A DNA stretch of 64,000 nt from Phoronis australis (GCA_002633005.1 NMRA01000036.1:1226139-1290138), one strand, 5' to 3'; positions 23,547 through 35,623 are shown, numbered from the stretch's first letter. The notes: a model not told the origin generated them from the letters alone. Program-made: numbers and translations.

Positions 23547-23643
23547 TACATGGTGAAATGGCTTGCAGCCGTGCCAACTAAATCTGAGATTGCGTAAAAA
23601 GGGTGTTTCTATGAGAGGAAGTAAGCACGACCTCATACAAAGG
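23547..23643 (+). pseudogene. Copy A right-going gene, first exon (broken)
   Basis: ATG-initiated frame MVKWLAAVPTKSEIA stops early, but the equivalent in copy B stays open to a shared donor. The donor CAAAG|GTAAGG (23643/23644) is conserved between the copies. The product is not recognised. Confidence 0.4.
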
Positions 23644-23906
23644 TAAGGTTTGTGATTATTTTAACGATTATTCCATGATTATTCTACCAATGCCTGTTAA
23701 CTGAGGCGCTCGCCGATGTCGACTTCGCGGCAGTCAGTCGCCAGCCAGAGTCTGGTTAATCTTTGTATGTTGTGATATGTGATACGATACTTGACGTAGC
23801 AATCGGGGTTTTTTCGTACATCAAAGCATTATTATTGTTTGGAATGATTTCTAAAAGTTTATCAGTGACAGTTACATCAATCAATGCTGAGTATTTATGC
23901 TGTCAA

Positions 23907-24881
23907 NNNNNNNNNNNNNNNNNNNNNNNNNNNNNNNNNNNNNNNNNNNNNNNNNNNNNNNNNNNNNNNNNNNNNNNNNNNNNNNNNNNNNNNNNNNNNN
24001 NNNNNNNNNNNNNNNNNNNNNNNNNNNNNNNNNNNNNNNNNNNNNNNNNNNNNNNNNNNNNNNNNNNNNNNNNNNNNNNNNNNNNNNNNNNNNNNNNNNN
24101 NNNNNNNNNNNNNNNNNNNNNNNNNNNNNNNNNNNNNNNNNNNNNNNNNNNNNNNNNNNNNNNNNNNNNNNNNNNNNNNNNNNNNNNNNNNNNNNNNNNN
24201 NNNNNNNNNNNNNNNNNNNNNNNNNNNNNNNNNNNNNNNNNNNNNNNNNNNNNNNNNNNNNNNNNNNNNNNNNNNNNNNNNNNNNNNNNNNNNNNNNNNN
24301 NNNNNNNNNNNNNNNNNNNNNNNNNNNNNNNNNNNNNNNNNNNNNNNNNNNNNNNNNNNNNNNNNNNNNNNNNNNNNNNNNNNNNNNNNNNNNNNNNNNN
24401 NNNNNNNNNNNNNNNNNNNNNNNNNNNNNNNNNNNNNNNNNNNNNNNNNNNNNNNNNNNNNNNNNNNNNNNNNNNNNNNNNNNNNNNNNNNNNNNNNNNN
24501 NNNNNNNNNNNNNNNNNNNNNNNNNNNNNNNNNNNNNNNNNNNNNNNNNNNNNNNNNNNNNNNNNNNNNNNNNNNNNNNNNNNNNNNNNNNNNNNNNNNN
24601 NNNNNNNNNNNNNNNNNNNNNNNNNNNNNNNNNNNNNNNNNNNNNNNNNNNNNNNNNNNNNNNNNNNNNNNNNNNNNNNNNNNNNNNNNNNNNNNNNNNN
24701 NNNNNNNNNNNNNNNNNNNNNNNNNNNNNNNNNNNNNNNNNNNNNNNNNNNNNNNNNNNNNNNNNNNNNNNNNNNNNNNNNNNNNNNNNNNNNNNNNNNN
24801 NNNNNNNNNNNNNNNNNNNNNNNNNNNNNNNNNNNNNNNNNNNNNNNNNNNNNNNNNNNNNNNNNNNNNNNNNNNNNNNNN
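23907..24881. other. Assembly gap (975 N)
   Basis: A run of N inside copy A. Sequence left and right of it aligns with copy B at about 37893 and 36400, which implies roughly 1.5 kb of missing element if copy A is full length. The N count is then an underestimate or an arbitrary value. All open frames called through it are artefacts. Confidence 0.95.
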
Positions 24882-25455
24882 AACTGAGCTGGTGGTCCTG
24901 GGGGTGGGGTCCATGATAAAATAAGGAAACTCACTCATCTAGAGAATTTTATTGGAAACAGCATAGCTTTGAAGGGAAACTGCTGTGAAAAAGTCACTAT
25001 TGACTTCTGTGCATCACGTACCACACACCTCTTATTTTGGGAGCACTCCCACCCAGGACAATATGAATATGTGCTGCTAGCCTACCCGGCATCGGGTGAG
25101 TTTCCAAAAAGAAACACTTAGTTCCACTCAACAAACCTGTTATTCAGTGGGGTAACTGGTGGGTACAACATCACCGAACAATGTTGATAGAAACTGATTG
25201 CTAAAACTTACCAAGTAATGTTGTGTAGTCTCCGAATGCCGGGAACTGCATAGTCATAGAACACACACGGGGCTTCAGCATCCACACACTTTTTGTCAGT
25301 TAATTGACCCTGTTGACCGCAATTGTCCACAAATATAGTAACCTTAGGTCTTTTGGGAATTTGTGGCCACCTGTCGAAGACTTGCACCACGGAAATTAGC
25401 AGTAATAAGGCTTAGCGCGACGACGTATTTTGATAAAAATTCCATCTTTTACCAG
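24882..25455 (-). pseudogene. Copy A left-going gene: leader, Cys-containing segment and 3' exon
   Basis: On the minus strand the frame LLLLISVVQVFDRWPQIPKR continues through FVDNCGQ, DKKCVDAEAPCVFYDY to HNITW at a donor (CTTG|GTAAGT). Copy B has the same frame, and many differences between copies are synonymous or conservative (I/L, K/N, D/E), which argues for past coding. About 100 bp further, copy B has a strong acceptor (TTTCTTTTCAG) before a shared 3' segment containing AATAAA, so the last exon looks like an untranslated region. An in-frame stop lies just before the hydrophobic leader in both copies. The function is unknown. Confidence 0.5.
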
Positions 25456-25910
25456 TTGTTTACATGCAGATAGCCACGCATGCGCAATTCAATCACCACT
25501 AGTACAGCAGCGACACCCCGAGGAGAATTCTCCGAATAGCCCCATTTGCAAACGTCGACACTGTGGAGTTTTCAATAAGGCCCTCAGTTGACGCAGCTCA
25601 ATCAGGGGGAAGGGAAGTTTGAATACATAACGATGACTCTCAGCTCTATGTTTTTTAATTGAGACGAAATTAGTAATAACGGAGATGAGGATGCCGTGGC
25701 GGTTGCTCGCAAATAACGGAACTCGATTCGGATGTATTGTGGTCCAAAACTTTTTCGCGTTCCTTCATGCGTGACGCATGCTTAAATGAGTGATATACCT
25801 AGTCGGACAGAAATATTTAGTCGGAGAATAACTTGACGAAATTTTTTATCTAGTTATATTTTTGCAAGTTAGTTAAGTTGCTTACGTGACTCTATAATTG
25901 GGAACAGCCC

Positions 25911-25972
25911 GCTATTCCACATCGGTTCGCCATTCCGAATGTCCACTACTTCGAGGGTTCACTACTACGAAA
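25911..25972. repeat. Inverted-repeat arm with TTCACTACT/CCGAA motifs
   Basis: Contains CCATTCCGAATGTCCACTAC and GAGGGTTCACTACTACGAA. The reverse complement of 27538-27612 matches it, so these may be the ends of one element of about 1.7 kb or two insertions of one repeat. Confidence 0.5.
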
Positions 25973-26395
25973 AGATCTAAACAGTCAACTCCTGTGTAAT
26001 TTTACACTTGTGCATGCAAAAATGAATGATACTTTGATTATTAGATACACTGAATGGTGTACCTATACCGATAACAATGCCCGGGTACTAAAATACTTTG
26101 GATTTCATGCGCATGCAAAATTGCCCGCATGTCTCACGAACACGGAAAAATGAGAACGTTATTGCATTTTAAAAATTACGGAGTGGGAATATTGATGAAT
26201 TATTAACCACGATACCATTCATCAAATCCATGTGGAGGTCGCATCATTTCACAGCCCGACTGAAAAGTATAGGGCCGCTGCGCCTGAACCTCACCCACCG
26301 GAATCACGCACACAGCCGGGTTGAAATTAAATGTAGTTAGCAGGCCACCCTTCCCCTGGCAGTCTTCACGAGGACAGAGAGCCCTTCAGTCTTCT

Positions 26396-26689
26396 CAGTG
26401 GCGGATCTAGGATATCATAAGGGGTGGAGCAACATGTTGCAACACGCGTACAGGCCTCCTGAAAGTTACGTGAGCTGGGAGTATGAGCGATGTGTTCGGA
26501 AACTCTATCGACTATAAAAAAAAACAAAAAACGTGCACGCGGCGCGATCTGGGGTCTGAGCCCCTCCCTTCTCCACTACCGGTCCAAGTTATATTTCCTC
26601 ACGCTTCGCGCTGTTGCTGTTTCATTTTTCATGCGGCAGCCAAGGGAGGGGGGGGGGCAGGCCCCCTGGCCCCCCTAAATCCGCCTATG
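26396..26689. mobile_element. hAT-like MITE, copy 1
   Basis: Starts CAGTGGCGGATCTAGG and ends CCTAAATCCGCCTATG, near-inverted termini. Internal sequence (TTTCCTCACGCTTC, CTGTTGCTGTTTCATTTT, GCGGCAGCCAA) is shared with 45445-45778 in the same order. No target duplication is clear. The 8-G run at 26650 is internal. Confidence 0.65.
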
Positions 26690-26924
26690 CTTCTTAAATG
26701 TAAAACCGTTGATCGCCGCAGCCCTGACCAGGCCCCAAATGTTGTCCAGGCTCGAGAATAAGTCGTTAGTTAGATTCAAGAATCACGATTTGCACTGATT
26801 GGAACTGAGCTCATTTGTAAACAATATAATCAATGTATTAAAAACTATTCAACTTTTGCACACTCTTTAAATGGTTACTAAATGGACAAAAATACAATAC
26901 TTTATTCATGTCTGTAACGAGTCA

Positions 26925-27117
26925 TTAGCAGGCAATCAGAGCAATCAATTGTGGGACTCCTGTTTGGGAGACCTGGGTTCTAATCTTGGCTTCACTGGAT
27001 GACAATCGAGCATTGCACAAGGGTGTCTCATACTCCTCTGAACTCGGTTTTACTAGTGAATGTATGCAAGGATGTGAATTAGAACCTGGGTATAATGCGA
27101 AAACGACTCCTGGGCTG
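26925..27117 (+). repeat. Possible tRNA-derived SINE
   Basis: GGGACTCCTGTTTGGGAGAC followed by CTGGGTTCTAATCTTGG resembles the anticodon-arm to T-arm part of a tRNA with a degenerate B box (GGTTCTAATC). The A box is poor. It is followed directly by a truncated LINE. Confidence 0.35.
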
Positions 27118-27525
27118 TCGGAGTTCTGATTTGGTTCAAAAAACCTTCTGAGTCTAGATACATTGGGCATAAGACACGTCATTCAAATTTTGACGGGCCA
27201 CTGTAACCTAGCCCGACACATACATGTACACATAACTGGGCATATGGAGAGCCCAATGTGTCCCGAGTGGGGTACTGGTGTAGAAACCACTAAGCACCTG
27301 GTAGAGTCTTGCCCAGCTTTCTATAGGCTAATGGGATGTCATAGTTACATGCCTACAACACATGGTACATGGCAACAAATGGAAACTACTGTTCATTTTC
27401 TTGAGACTGGCAGACTTGAAAACTTCCTTCACGAATGGGGCAATGGGCCCCACCACGAGGCCTGCACACGTCTGATGCACCGCAGATGACATCAAGCCAC
27501 CTGGACTGTTTTTCTCTGGTTTGCA
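27118..27525 (+). pseudogene. LINE 3'-terminal fragment, copy 2
   Basis: An open frame at 27163-27489 reads IRHVIQILTGHCNLARHIHV, then SPMCPEWGTGVETTKHLVES, CPAFYRL, the Cys-containing C-terminal region that follows RNase H in some non-LTR retrotransposons. The same sequence lies on the minus strand at 35000-35280, where RNase H precedes it. It is 5'-truncated at about 27118. Confidence 0.75.
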
Positions 27526-27537
27526 TGGATCGTGGAC

Positions 27538-27612
27538 ATTCGAAGTAGTAACTTTTGAAGGTGGCGAATCTTCGGAGTAGTGAACCTTCGGAGTAGCGAA
27601 CATTCGGAATAC
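27538..27612. repeat. Inverted-repeat arm paired with 25911-25972
   Basis: Tandem GAATCTTCGGAGTAGTGAAC and CTTCGGAGTAGCGAACATTC motifs, reverse complementary to the arm at 25.9 kb. Confidence 0.5.
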
Positions 27613-29639
27613 TGGCATCCAACCTTGGAAATCTTTTCCAAGACGTTAGTATGAAGTCTCTGAGGTTGTGCGCCATTGTTGACGTACTTTTCCCCAAAAA
27701 TGTGAATTTGCTCGTCGGTGTTTTCTCAGTACCAAAAAACACAGTTTTAATAAAATTCTGGTTTTTGAGCATCGACGGCTTCTTCTGAATTAAAAAAACG
27801 GAAACGCACACACGTGTAGGGCCTGCACGCCTGCATGTCAATCCACAAATCCACAGTCAAAGTGGATACTGGATGAAAAACATAACTGTACTTGACGAAC
27901 ACTTTCAATTCCAAATTTGAAAACGGCTGACTTTTACCGTACTATGCTAGCAAGCAATATCAGATTACAAGCCTATTTTCTACTGTTTTCTTTCTTGGTC
28001 TATTTTAAGGTATTCACATCGCACTACTTTTTGGGAGCTCACTCGCTACTATATAGCGTAACTAGGTACAGACATTTAATTCTAGACTCCCTTGTTGCCC
28101 TACGATGTAAACACCACGTGTGTTCCATCATCATCAGAAATTCGTGAACTAGGCCATCCGGAGGAAAATATAAAACCTCCTCCAATCGTCTGCACGATCC
28201 TGTCAAATAACTTTGATCCTGTCATCTACGCAAATTCCACTCCGGAGAAGTTGGCCGGATTCGGCCAGATGATTACGTGAAGCGCTTTGAATCAAAAGCA
28301 AATTCATAATTATTACTAACTCAGTAGTCATTGTAGTTACCAGTACCTGCAACAATTTTGTTGTTGTCCATCTGAATTTTATCTTTAACGGATATGGTGG
28401 GGATCGACCTTTTCCGCGGAGGGGGGGGGGGGTTCGATCAAACCCCTCGAACCCCTCTGTAACAGGACATGATTTTAATACTGATGATGTCACTATCCTA
28501 GACTAAGAGGAAGATTGGTTCAGAAGGGGCATTAACGATGCTCTACATGGACGCACCGAGAGCCCCTCTTTGAATAAACGAGGTGGTTTAAGGTTCAATA
28601 TGTCACACGTGTGAAATAGTGTCCTGACCTCAATGCCGCTCCGTCTATTAGCCAGGATAATAACAACATCAATAGCCAAGCTGAAGTCCGTGAAAGACGG
28701 ACCCAACATTAATCACTTTAGTAAGTTTTATTTCCCTGTATTAGGTTCAAATTTCATCTGTGATTTCTCAAATAGATGTCTCAAAATCTCCATGCTTTTA
28801 TTAGTATTTAGATAACAAATGCAGTAATAATATGCAATCCGGGTAGTTAGCAATGGCCATTTCACTGTTATTGCCCGAGCTTTAAACAATGCAAAATCCA
28901 CGAAGTACAAATACCATTGACTTTCAAATAATGCAAAACACCCCAGTTACAGAGAAAAGGCATCAATGCATTCAGAAAGGAAAAAAATGCACTTCAACAG
29001 GTCACCAGCTATATATCCACGATGTTTAGCTTATACTAACCGACGAGTTTCAAGGTTCAAAGAACATTACTACATTTATCAACCACATCAACCACACCTG
29101 TAGTCTGCAAGTAAAGTACTCAACATTACGCAACTAGAAAACGCAGACCACACACACCTAGAAATCTTGGAAACTGGTGACCTTACTAATAATCTCTGGC
29201 TCTATAGTTGAGTCCAAAAATGGCCCCCGTGCACCTCCCGGAACTTTTAAGTTGCTTTTTTGCAAAGCAAAATATGTGTGAAAACCATAAAAAGATGTTA
29301 ACGAGCCAAAAAAGTGTCCCACGTGCGTTTTTATACAAATTAGTTACGCCATTACCGATTTTTCGTTATTTGATGATATCTCACTTTCTTATTCTTGTAA
29401 GTGAACGAATCAAGTGTCAAAACCTATATTCTGAGGGTCAAGCATTACGATGGAATAATTTTCTCCATAATCTATTACATCTAACTTGTATTATACGGTT
29501 ACTTACAATCAATACTACACTGAACGTGTACATAAGCCATTATAAACACTAAATATTTCAAGAAAAAAATTGAGGAAATGGTTGCGGAAATATGGACAAT
29601 TATTAGGTGTTGATGTCACTGATTACATGTTCTAACAGT
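27613..29639. other. No gene; poly-G repeat end at 28418-28432
   Basis: Nothing recognisable as coding. A G-run followed by TTCGATCAAACCCCTCGAAC (28418-28460) looks like the end of a short interspersed element. Confidence 0.35.
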
Positions 29640-31100
29640 CCATGTCGCTTTCACTGCTTTCCGTGAAACTTCCACACAACTCTACACTTTCCTCTTCTGT
29701 GTCCACTTCACAAATATTGGTGAGCAAGAAATCAATCAGTAAGATTGGTAAGATAAGATCACACGATCACACAGCTTGCAACACTCTTTCGTCAGTTTGC
29801 ATCCACCCTTGTCCTTCGTCTTGACAGCTCAATTATGGGTTCGCAAGCATGCCGGTAGAAGGCTATACGGTGATTTACTCGTTATATGTGAGGTTTCAGT
29901 GCAAACTGGCACGGGGAAGTCGAGCAAGGTCATCTTGGACTTGTGAGGATTTCATCTTCACCAACCATTTTGCTCAACATCTTGGCACGAGTAGCATCTA
30001 TTGATGACTCACGACTCTAACCGTACACGAGGCAGTCGAACTCTTCGAACTTACATCCCAATCAACGTCAGGTTTCCTGAATGCACGGCGTTTTAAGGGG
30101 GGCCAACCTTTCATTTACGCTAAACGCACTGGTGCAATCTTCTCTAGTACATACATTAAATCCAAATAGAGCTTCACAGTAGTATTTTCCCAAGGATTTT
30201 GCCATGTCGGAAAGATTCAGCAGTCGCCCAGACCCTGTATCTAGATGTACAGTCAACATTATAGCGTGCCTGCAGCAGAATAACAAAGACACCAGTATCA
30301 GGGATTTTGACGAGATCGTTTCTGTACCTAAGTGAGGTACAAAACAATTCTTAAGTCAAGTCTCTTATAGGTTACTGTAGATATGTGGGATCTCCTAATA
30401 TGAACATCAAATCACTTTTATTATTACATTATGAAATCGCAAATTAGTTAAGTAAGAAATACTCAGAAAGTTCTGTTCAGAAAAAAAATTGGATGCCCGT
30501 ATACAATCACGATGGCCATCTCGGTTTTCTCCAACCTGGAAACTGCCTTCTCACCCCTCCAGACCTACACTAACAATTAACAGAGTTATTTTTTGTTGTC
30601 ATCGTTTGCAAGAAATATGTTGAAGTCATACGGCTTTTGTGTAGCTGGTGCACCCACAATTATTTTCTTTGAACTGCAAAATTACCACATGTTGGAGGGA
30701 GAATAGCTAAAGCGTGGAGAAGTGCAAAACCATCTTGGATAAACAGAACATCCTCAGGATAATGAAAGTCTTCTGGCGAAATGTCGTTCAGAAGATAATG
30801 CAAAATGAAGGCTTTGTTAGTCTTGGAAAAAAATACCTGGTGTTCCAAGACTAAGGGGCACGGGTATCAGGTAGTACTTCATGAGTTTTGGCATGTTCTG
30901 GGATTTAATGAAGCTTTCTAAAAACCCCTTGACCCCCACGACCCAAAACCTCCACGACCTGCGGCAATAGATGCATCTACGCTTTTTTACACATTTCATA
31001 ATCATATTACGTCTCTGAGTGACTTTTCCATAAGACTTACCTACGCGAGAATCAGATCTAGCTCTAGCCTGGTGGTTAAAACAGAAAGGGCGTAAGAACA
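29640..31100 (-). pseudogene. FEN1/XPG-like nuclease family protein, decayed copy (i)
   Basis: Minus-strand pieces follow the order of a protein family I also see at 40.2 and 51.6 kb. From the 5' side: YYLIPVPLSLGTPG and KTNKAFILHYLL (30.9-30.8 kb); FIQDGFALLHALAILPPTCG (about 30.72 kb); PDTGVFVILL (30.3 kb); LGKYYCEALFGFNV with TREDCTSAF (30.2 kb); DDLARLPRASLH (29.9 kb); EGQGWMQTD and an acidic tail VDTEEESVEL (29.7 kb). PDT-D and GFH-x-FTG-x-D blocks are family hallmarks. No CXC tail is seen in this copy. Several frameshifts; 30.30-30.66 kb is not alignable. Not functional. Confidence 0.65.
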
Positions 31101-32456
31101 TGATCTGATATAGCCGATTGTGAGCATGTTATTGTTTATTGTTGTCATGGAAATAGTGCCAAGAGTAGCTACCAATTGCCATGTTTTACTAAACTTAGGG
31201 AGAGAGTGCGTTCACGTAAATGAACATAATTTCACATTTTGTTGTATACTCGTTTACAATATACTACACGAAACGTTGAGATACTTTTTAGTTCACAGTT
31301 TGTTTTTCAAACTGTATTTACTGAAGAAATTACATATTCGTGGGTTCCTCGCACTCTCCCAAAAACTTGAATCTGCCATACACTGAAGAGAAGACGATAC
31401 CATTACACTCTGCAGAGAACGACATTTATAACGTTGGTATGTCTTTGATTTGATTTGGTCGCGTTGTTATTTTCTATTTTTGGCTTTCAAACTTGCCGAA
31501 TAGAACTCTCTTAATTGCAAAAAACAGAGAAAAGCCAGCCGAGCTCTCGGCCAGACTCGATGGTCCCATTAGTCAGCGCTAGTTGTATGTTCAGATCAAA
31601 TCGAGCTTGTTTAAACTGGGTCGAGGGGGTTATGTGCCGTGGGCCGAGGAGGAGGTCGTGGGTCGAGGGGGTCGTCAGTGGGGTGCGGGAGGAGGGGTTT
31701 TAGAAAAATCCAGATTTAACAAGGAGCGTGAACTTGGGACAGCTTTCAGCTTGATACTGGTCAACAAAATGATATGTATATCACACGCTTGTGGATAAAT
31801 GGAATGAAAATTTAAAAAAGAAGCCATTTATTGATTATTTACAATATCTCGAAAAGTTAAGATGTATTTTGAATAAAGTGAACTGGAGATGCGGTAAAGA
31901 CGATTGCTAAAACGTCAGTGGATATCCATAGAGTATTATAATACTCATCTATAATTAGTGTGATGGGACACTGCAAATAGTGTGATGGGATTGCCTAAAG
32001 TGTCCAATGTATCTTAAAATTTATTTTGGGTGGAAATTTTGTCGCACACGCTTGCATTTATATAAATAAACGATTACCTGGTACGAAATCTAACAAATAT
32101 TGTACCGAATAGCTATCTACAACGTCATTTGTTCTTGTTTTTCAGGTTCTATTGCTGGCATGACAGATCGTCGACTTGTTGCAATGTGTACAGGAATGTA
32201 ATAGTTTCCGTAATATGTGCGAACCAAGTTTTAAAAAGGGTGATGGTTAAACAATATATGTCCTGTTCGTGCCTTAACAAAATATGCCACGATCCCTTTT
32301 GGTAGGCTTCTCGAGTATCATCATCAAAGCTTACAGGAGAACAGACAAGCAATGAGTTGAGCGCTTTGTCTTTTAAGTCAAAATTGGCCACATTTTAGCT
32401 TTTAGTTGAATGCAAATCAGCTAGTATGTGACATTTGGAAGTCCACGAAAGCGCAC
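31101..32456. other. No gene; G-rich tract at 31616-31698
   Basis: The tract repeats GGGTCGAGGGGGT-like motifs (GTCGAGGGGGTTATGTG, GGGTCGAGGGGGTCGTC) and could form G-quadruplexes. The rest of the interval is featureless to me. Confidence 0.4.
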
Positions 32457-32458
32457 TA

Positions 32459-33887
32459 AAGGAGAATGCCACCAAATAAAAAGCAACGTATTATGTATCG
32501 ATTTCGATTGTGTAGTTGCACTCGACAACAGCGAGGTCAGTTCTTTTACCTGACACCAGACGGCAGACGGAGGTGCTGAAATTAACAAATGATGTCAGAG
32601 GTTCTAACACACTTACTGGTGTCAGGATATAGCTTGACTTCATCACTTTACACCAATAAATTATCAAAATTTGATGCAAAAAAACGAATTGCTTTATTTC
32701 GCTGTTACGGAATTACAGAAATTGTGTACGTACCGAACCCTACAAAGTTCGGTAGGCCAACTTACCAAGGTAGGTCGTGGGAAGTTTGGATCTGTTCGAT
32801 AACAAATTAGAATTATTCGTCCGTGAAATACAGACAGGAGAGCCTAGCCGTGTGTCATAATTTCAGATTTTTTCAGTTCTAAACACACAAAACCCTCATT
32901 GTAACCCAGTGGCTTGGAACCCGATTAGGCCCGTCGCCGCGGCCGGCGGCCAGACTGGAGACATCACGAAAATAAACCAGCCGACTAATAAAGTTGAAAA
33001 TTAAACTTTCAGTCACGAAAAGACTAGACTAGTGAACCAAAGAAATAATGTGGAACTGAGTACTTTGGTAAAAACGCCGCAAAATTGCAAATCTACTAAC
33101 CCGTCGAGGGCCGCGAAGTCAGGTGCCCCTTCCACAGAACAGGGCAAAAGGTGTGCAGTAACAATTATTCGAATAATGTATATATGTCTACATTGTATAT
33201 AAAGATTCCATTAACGTCAGACCATAGCATATAAAGTCAAGTTATTGTTTCCCAACTGCTTTCTGTCAGCAAACACTTGTTGTGCTTCCACGGCCTCGGG
33301 GTGCTCGGTCAATTATGTTTTGCATCTGAAGCCGATAGCGCAGTATGATTTATTCATTGTTGGTTTCTCAAAACATTTTAACTCACGAACACTCCAAAGC
33401 AAAGGCATGGCAAACTGCATTTACTGAGACATTCTTTAGAGGCACTTTGTTTCAGTTTAAATTATTAAACATTGGTTAGGGTGAGAATAATTCATTTTGA
33501 AACAGAATTATGCCGGCCACGGACACGGAGATATGTCAAGGCTTTATAGTTGATATGAACGGCGTGCTTTTCATTCTTTACTGCCGCGAACAAATTCCGA
33601 CGCAGTTCGGGCTCTGGAGAAAATCGAAAATAAAAAACAATATACCCGCTTTCGTAGTAGCTTCATGGTTCTCACAAGCGGAAACGATACGCCACACCAT
33701 AGCGGCACATACTCAGCTGAAGAACCGCTGACATCGCTGCGTCGTGTACTTACCTTTCTCACAGGTTAAAGCGACACTTCTTGGCAAGGTGAGATCGACG
33801 GTATACGAGGTGAGATCGACGGTATACGAGATGATGGGGATATAGACCGATTAAGAGGGTAAAAATAATTCGGGTGGCATTCTCCTT
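32459..33887. mobile_element. TA-flanked element with AAGGAGAATGCCACC termini, copy 1
   Basis: AAGGAGAATGCCACC at the left end and its exact reverse complement at the right end, each next to TA (32457-32458, 33888-33889). The 1.43-kb interior is partly homologous to 44.2-45.35 kb in the opposite orientation. Interior frames are short and unrecognised. TA duplication with short inverted repeats fits a Tc1/mariner-type non-autonomous element, but other TA-inserting groups are possible. Confidence 0.7.
33786..33827. repeat. 21-bp direct duplication
   Basis: GTGAGATCGACGGTATACGA followed by G occurs twice in succession close to the right end of the TA-flanked element. Confidence 0.8.
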
Positions 33888-34382
33888 TATATTTGCCCTT
33901 GGGTGTGTTTTTGGTGAGATGTGCTTACAGAGGAAAATTAGCGACCTAAATACTCTGACATTGTAAAATTGTTTTTATTACCGAAGATTTCCGAAAGAGC
34001 GCCTTTTCGATATGTACTTTTTGGTATAAATTGTTACCACTAAAGACCACGATCTTGGAGGAAATCTCCAAAAAAAACAAATGGTTTTTAGGAAACTTCC
34101 CAAATTACCCAGAGTGTGAGATTTTGTTATACATAGGTGCTGTGTTTGTTTATTTCTAGAGGTAAACGTTTCATTCGGATGAGATAAAGAATACGCTTTT
34201 GTTTTTTGTTAAGCGTATTTTATAACGCCGGTAACGGTGATAACAGTATGGTGATTCGATGAATGATTATAATACAAAAATAATCGAATAGGACGAAATG
34301 TCGAACGCTTTAGTTTGATATCACCAAATCCGATGAAACGAATACTGAAATTTTCGGAAATGAACAGACATTTCTTGAGTTC

Positions 34383-34419
<37 letters not shown>

Positions 34420-34445
34420 ATTATTATTATTATTATTATTATTGT
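34383..34445. repeat. (ATT)n microsatellite
   Basis: About 20 near-perfect ATT units, followed by degenerate ATT/ATC repeats to about 34572. It creates spurious poly-Ile and poly-Asn frames on both strands. Confidence 0.95.
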
Positions 34446-34919
34446 TATTACTATTATTGTTGAAATTATTATCATTATCATGTGTAATTACTATTAATAT
34501 TGTTATTGTTATTACTATCATTATCATTATCATTACCATCCTTATCACTACAATCATTATTACTATTATTATTCTGCAAGTTTAGTTTGCTATTCAACTA
34601 AAACTTTACAGAACACGGGTAGTGAAATTAAAGGCAATCCAAATAGCAGAGAATGAATAATAATGATATGTAAATAAAGATAAAGATCTTTACAATAATA
34701 AATAACAAATAATTAAGACATAAAGATCGAAAATGAACATACAACATTCAGGAATACCTAAAATGACAGCTGTCAAAACAAATTTTATTGTTGAACTATA
34801 ACTTTTATAATTGGTACAGTATGCGTCTTTGAAAAATAAAGATTATATTATTTTCTTCCTGAACAACAGGCAATCTTAATCGTTCTCATATTCACAGTGC
34901 AGTCGATTTATATCTGAAA

Positions 34920-35623
34920 AAAAACAGTGCAGGTGTCCTGATGTCATTTGCGGCGCCTCAGACGTGCGCAAGCCTCATGGTTGGGCTCCTTGCTAAAGCA
35001 TGAGAGCCCCCTTATGGTTCTTCGTGAAGAAAACGGAAAGTTATTTCCATTTGTTTCCATGTACTACATGTTGTAGGCATGTAACTATGCCATCCAGTAG
35101 GTTGCTCCTTAGCCTATCAAAAGCTGGGGTTTCTACGTCAGTGCCACACTCGGGATTCACTGGGCTCCCCTTATGCCCACTAATGTGTCTGTGTCGGGCC
35201 AGGTTACAGTGGCGCGTCAAAATTCGAATGACGTGTCTTATGGCCAATCGTTCTAGACTCTCTTCTGGTTTGATCACGTTGGGAAAATTCTCCTTGGTCT
35301 CTCTGCAGGAGTTAAGTGATGCCCACTGGGCTGCTGGCTGCAGGGTGGTATACCCAGTCGCGTATACTCATCGTGCACCTTCCGTAAGATACCGAGATAG
35401 CAGCTTAAGGCACACAATGCAGAACACTTGCTCCCATCTTTGCCAGTCCGTCTGCATTCTCATTGCCATCAATTCCCAAATGGGCCCTGACTCAGTGTAT
35501 ATTGACGTTTCTTTCATATTGCAAGCCTGTTAAGCTCATCAATACAAGCATTAGCACAACGAGATTTGACCCTTGGTTTCTTTGGGCTTTTATTGCTGCC
35601 TGGCTATCTGAAAAGATGTTAAT
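34920..35623 (-). pseudogene. LINE RNase H and C-terminal region, 3' part (interrupted)
   Basis: On the minus strand from 35620: INIFSDSQAAIKAQ (RNase H with acidic D), then VRAHLGIDGNENADGLAKMG (RNase H H/D block), then RHVIRILTRHCNLARHRHIS and SPVNPECGTDVETP, ending near 34925. It continues the RNase H domain whose start lies beyond copy B at 38306. Stops and frameshifts are present. Confidence 0.75.

Larger units (their letters stand above)
23458..25543. mobile_element. AT-flanked element with GGGGCTATTCGG termini, copy A
   Basis: Starts GGGGCTATTCGG and ends CCGAATAGCCCC, with AT on each side (23456-23457, 25544-25545). An inner block TGTACTAGTGGTGAT is also inverted near both ends, so imperfect inverted repeats extend about 55 bp. 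It is homologous throughout its readable parts to copy B (35624-38305), which lies in the opposite orientation. The centre is lost in the sequencing gap. No transposase was found; two convergent reading frames start near the two ends. The superfamily is unassigned: a 2-bp AT duplication has been reported for ISL2EU-type elements, but I cannot test that here. Confidence 0.75.

Noticed and set aside
23763-24938. Long open frames of 340-374 codons on both strands
   Set aside because: They consist of unknown residues across the run of N; only a few codons at the ends are real.
27386-27841. 151-codon minus-strand frame
   Set aside because: Antisense to the LINE fragment and then to the CTTCGGAGTAG repeat; no domain.
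31616-31698. Coding exon in the G-rich tract
   Set aside because: Open frames are only the result of repeated GGGTCGAGG motifs; no splice sites or domains.
34209-34557. Poly-Ile and poly-Asn open frames
   Set aside because: By-products of the (ATT)n microsatellite and its degenerate extension.
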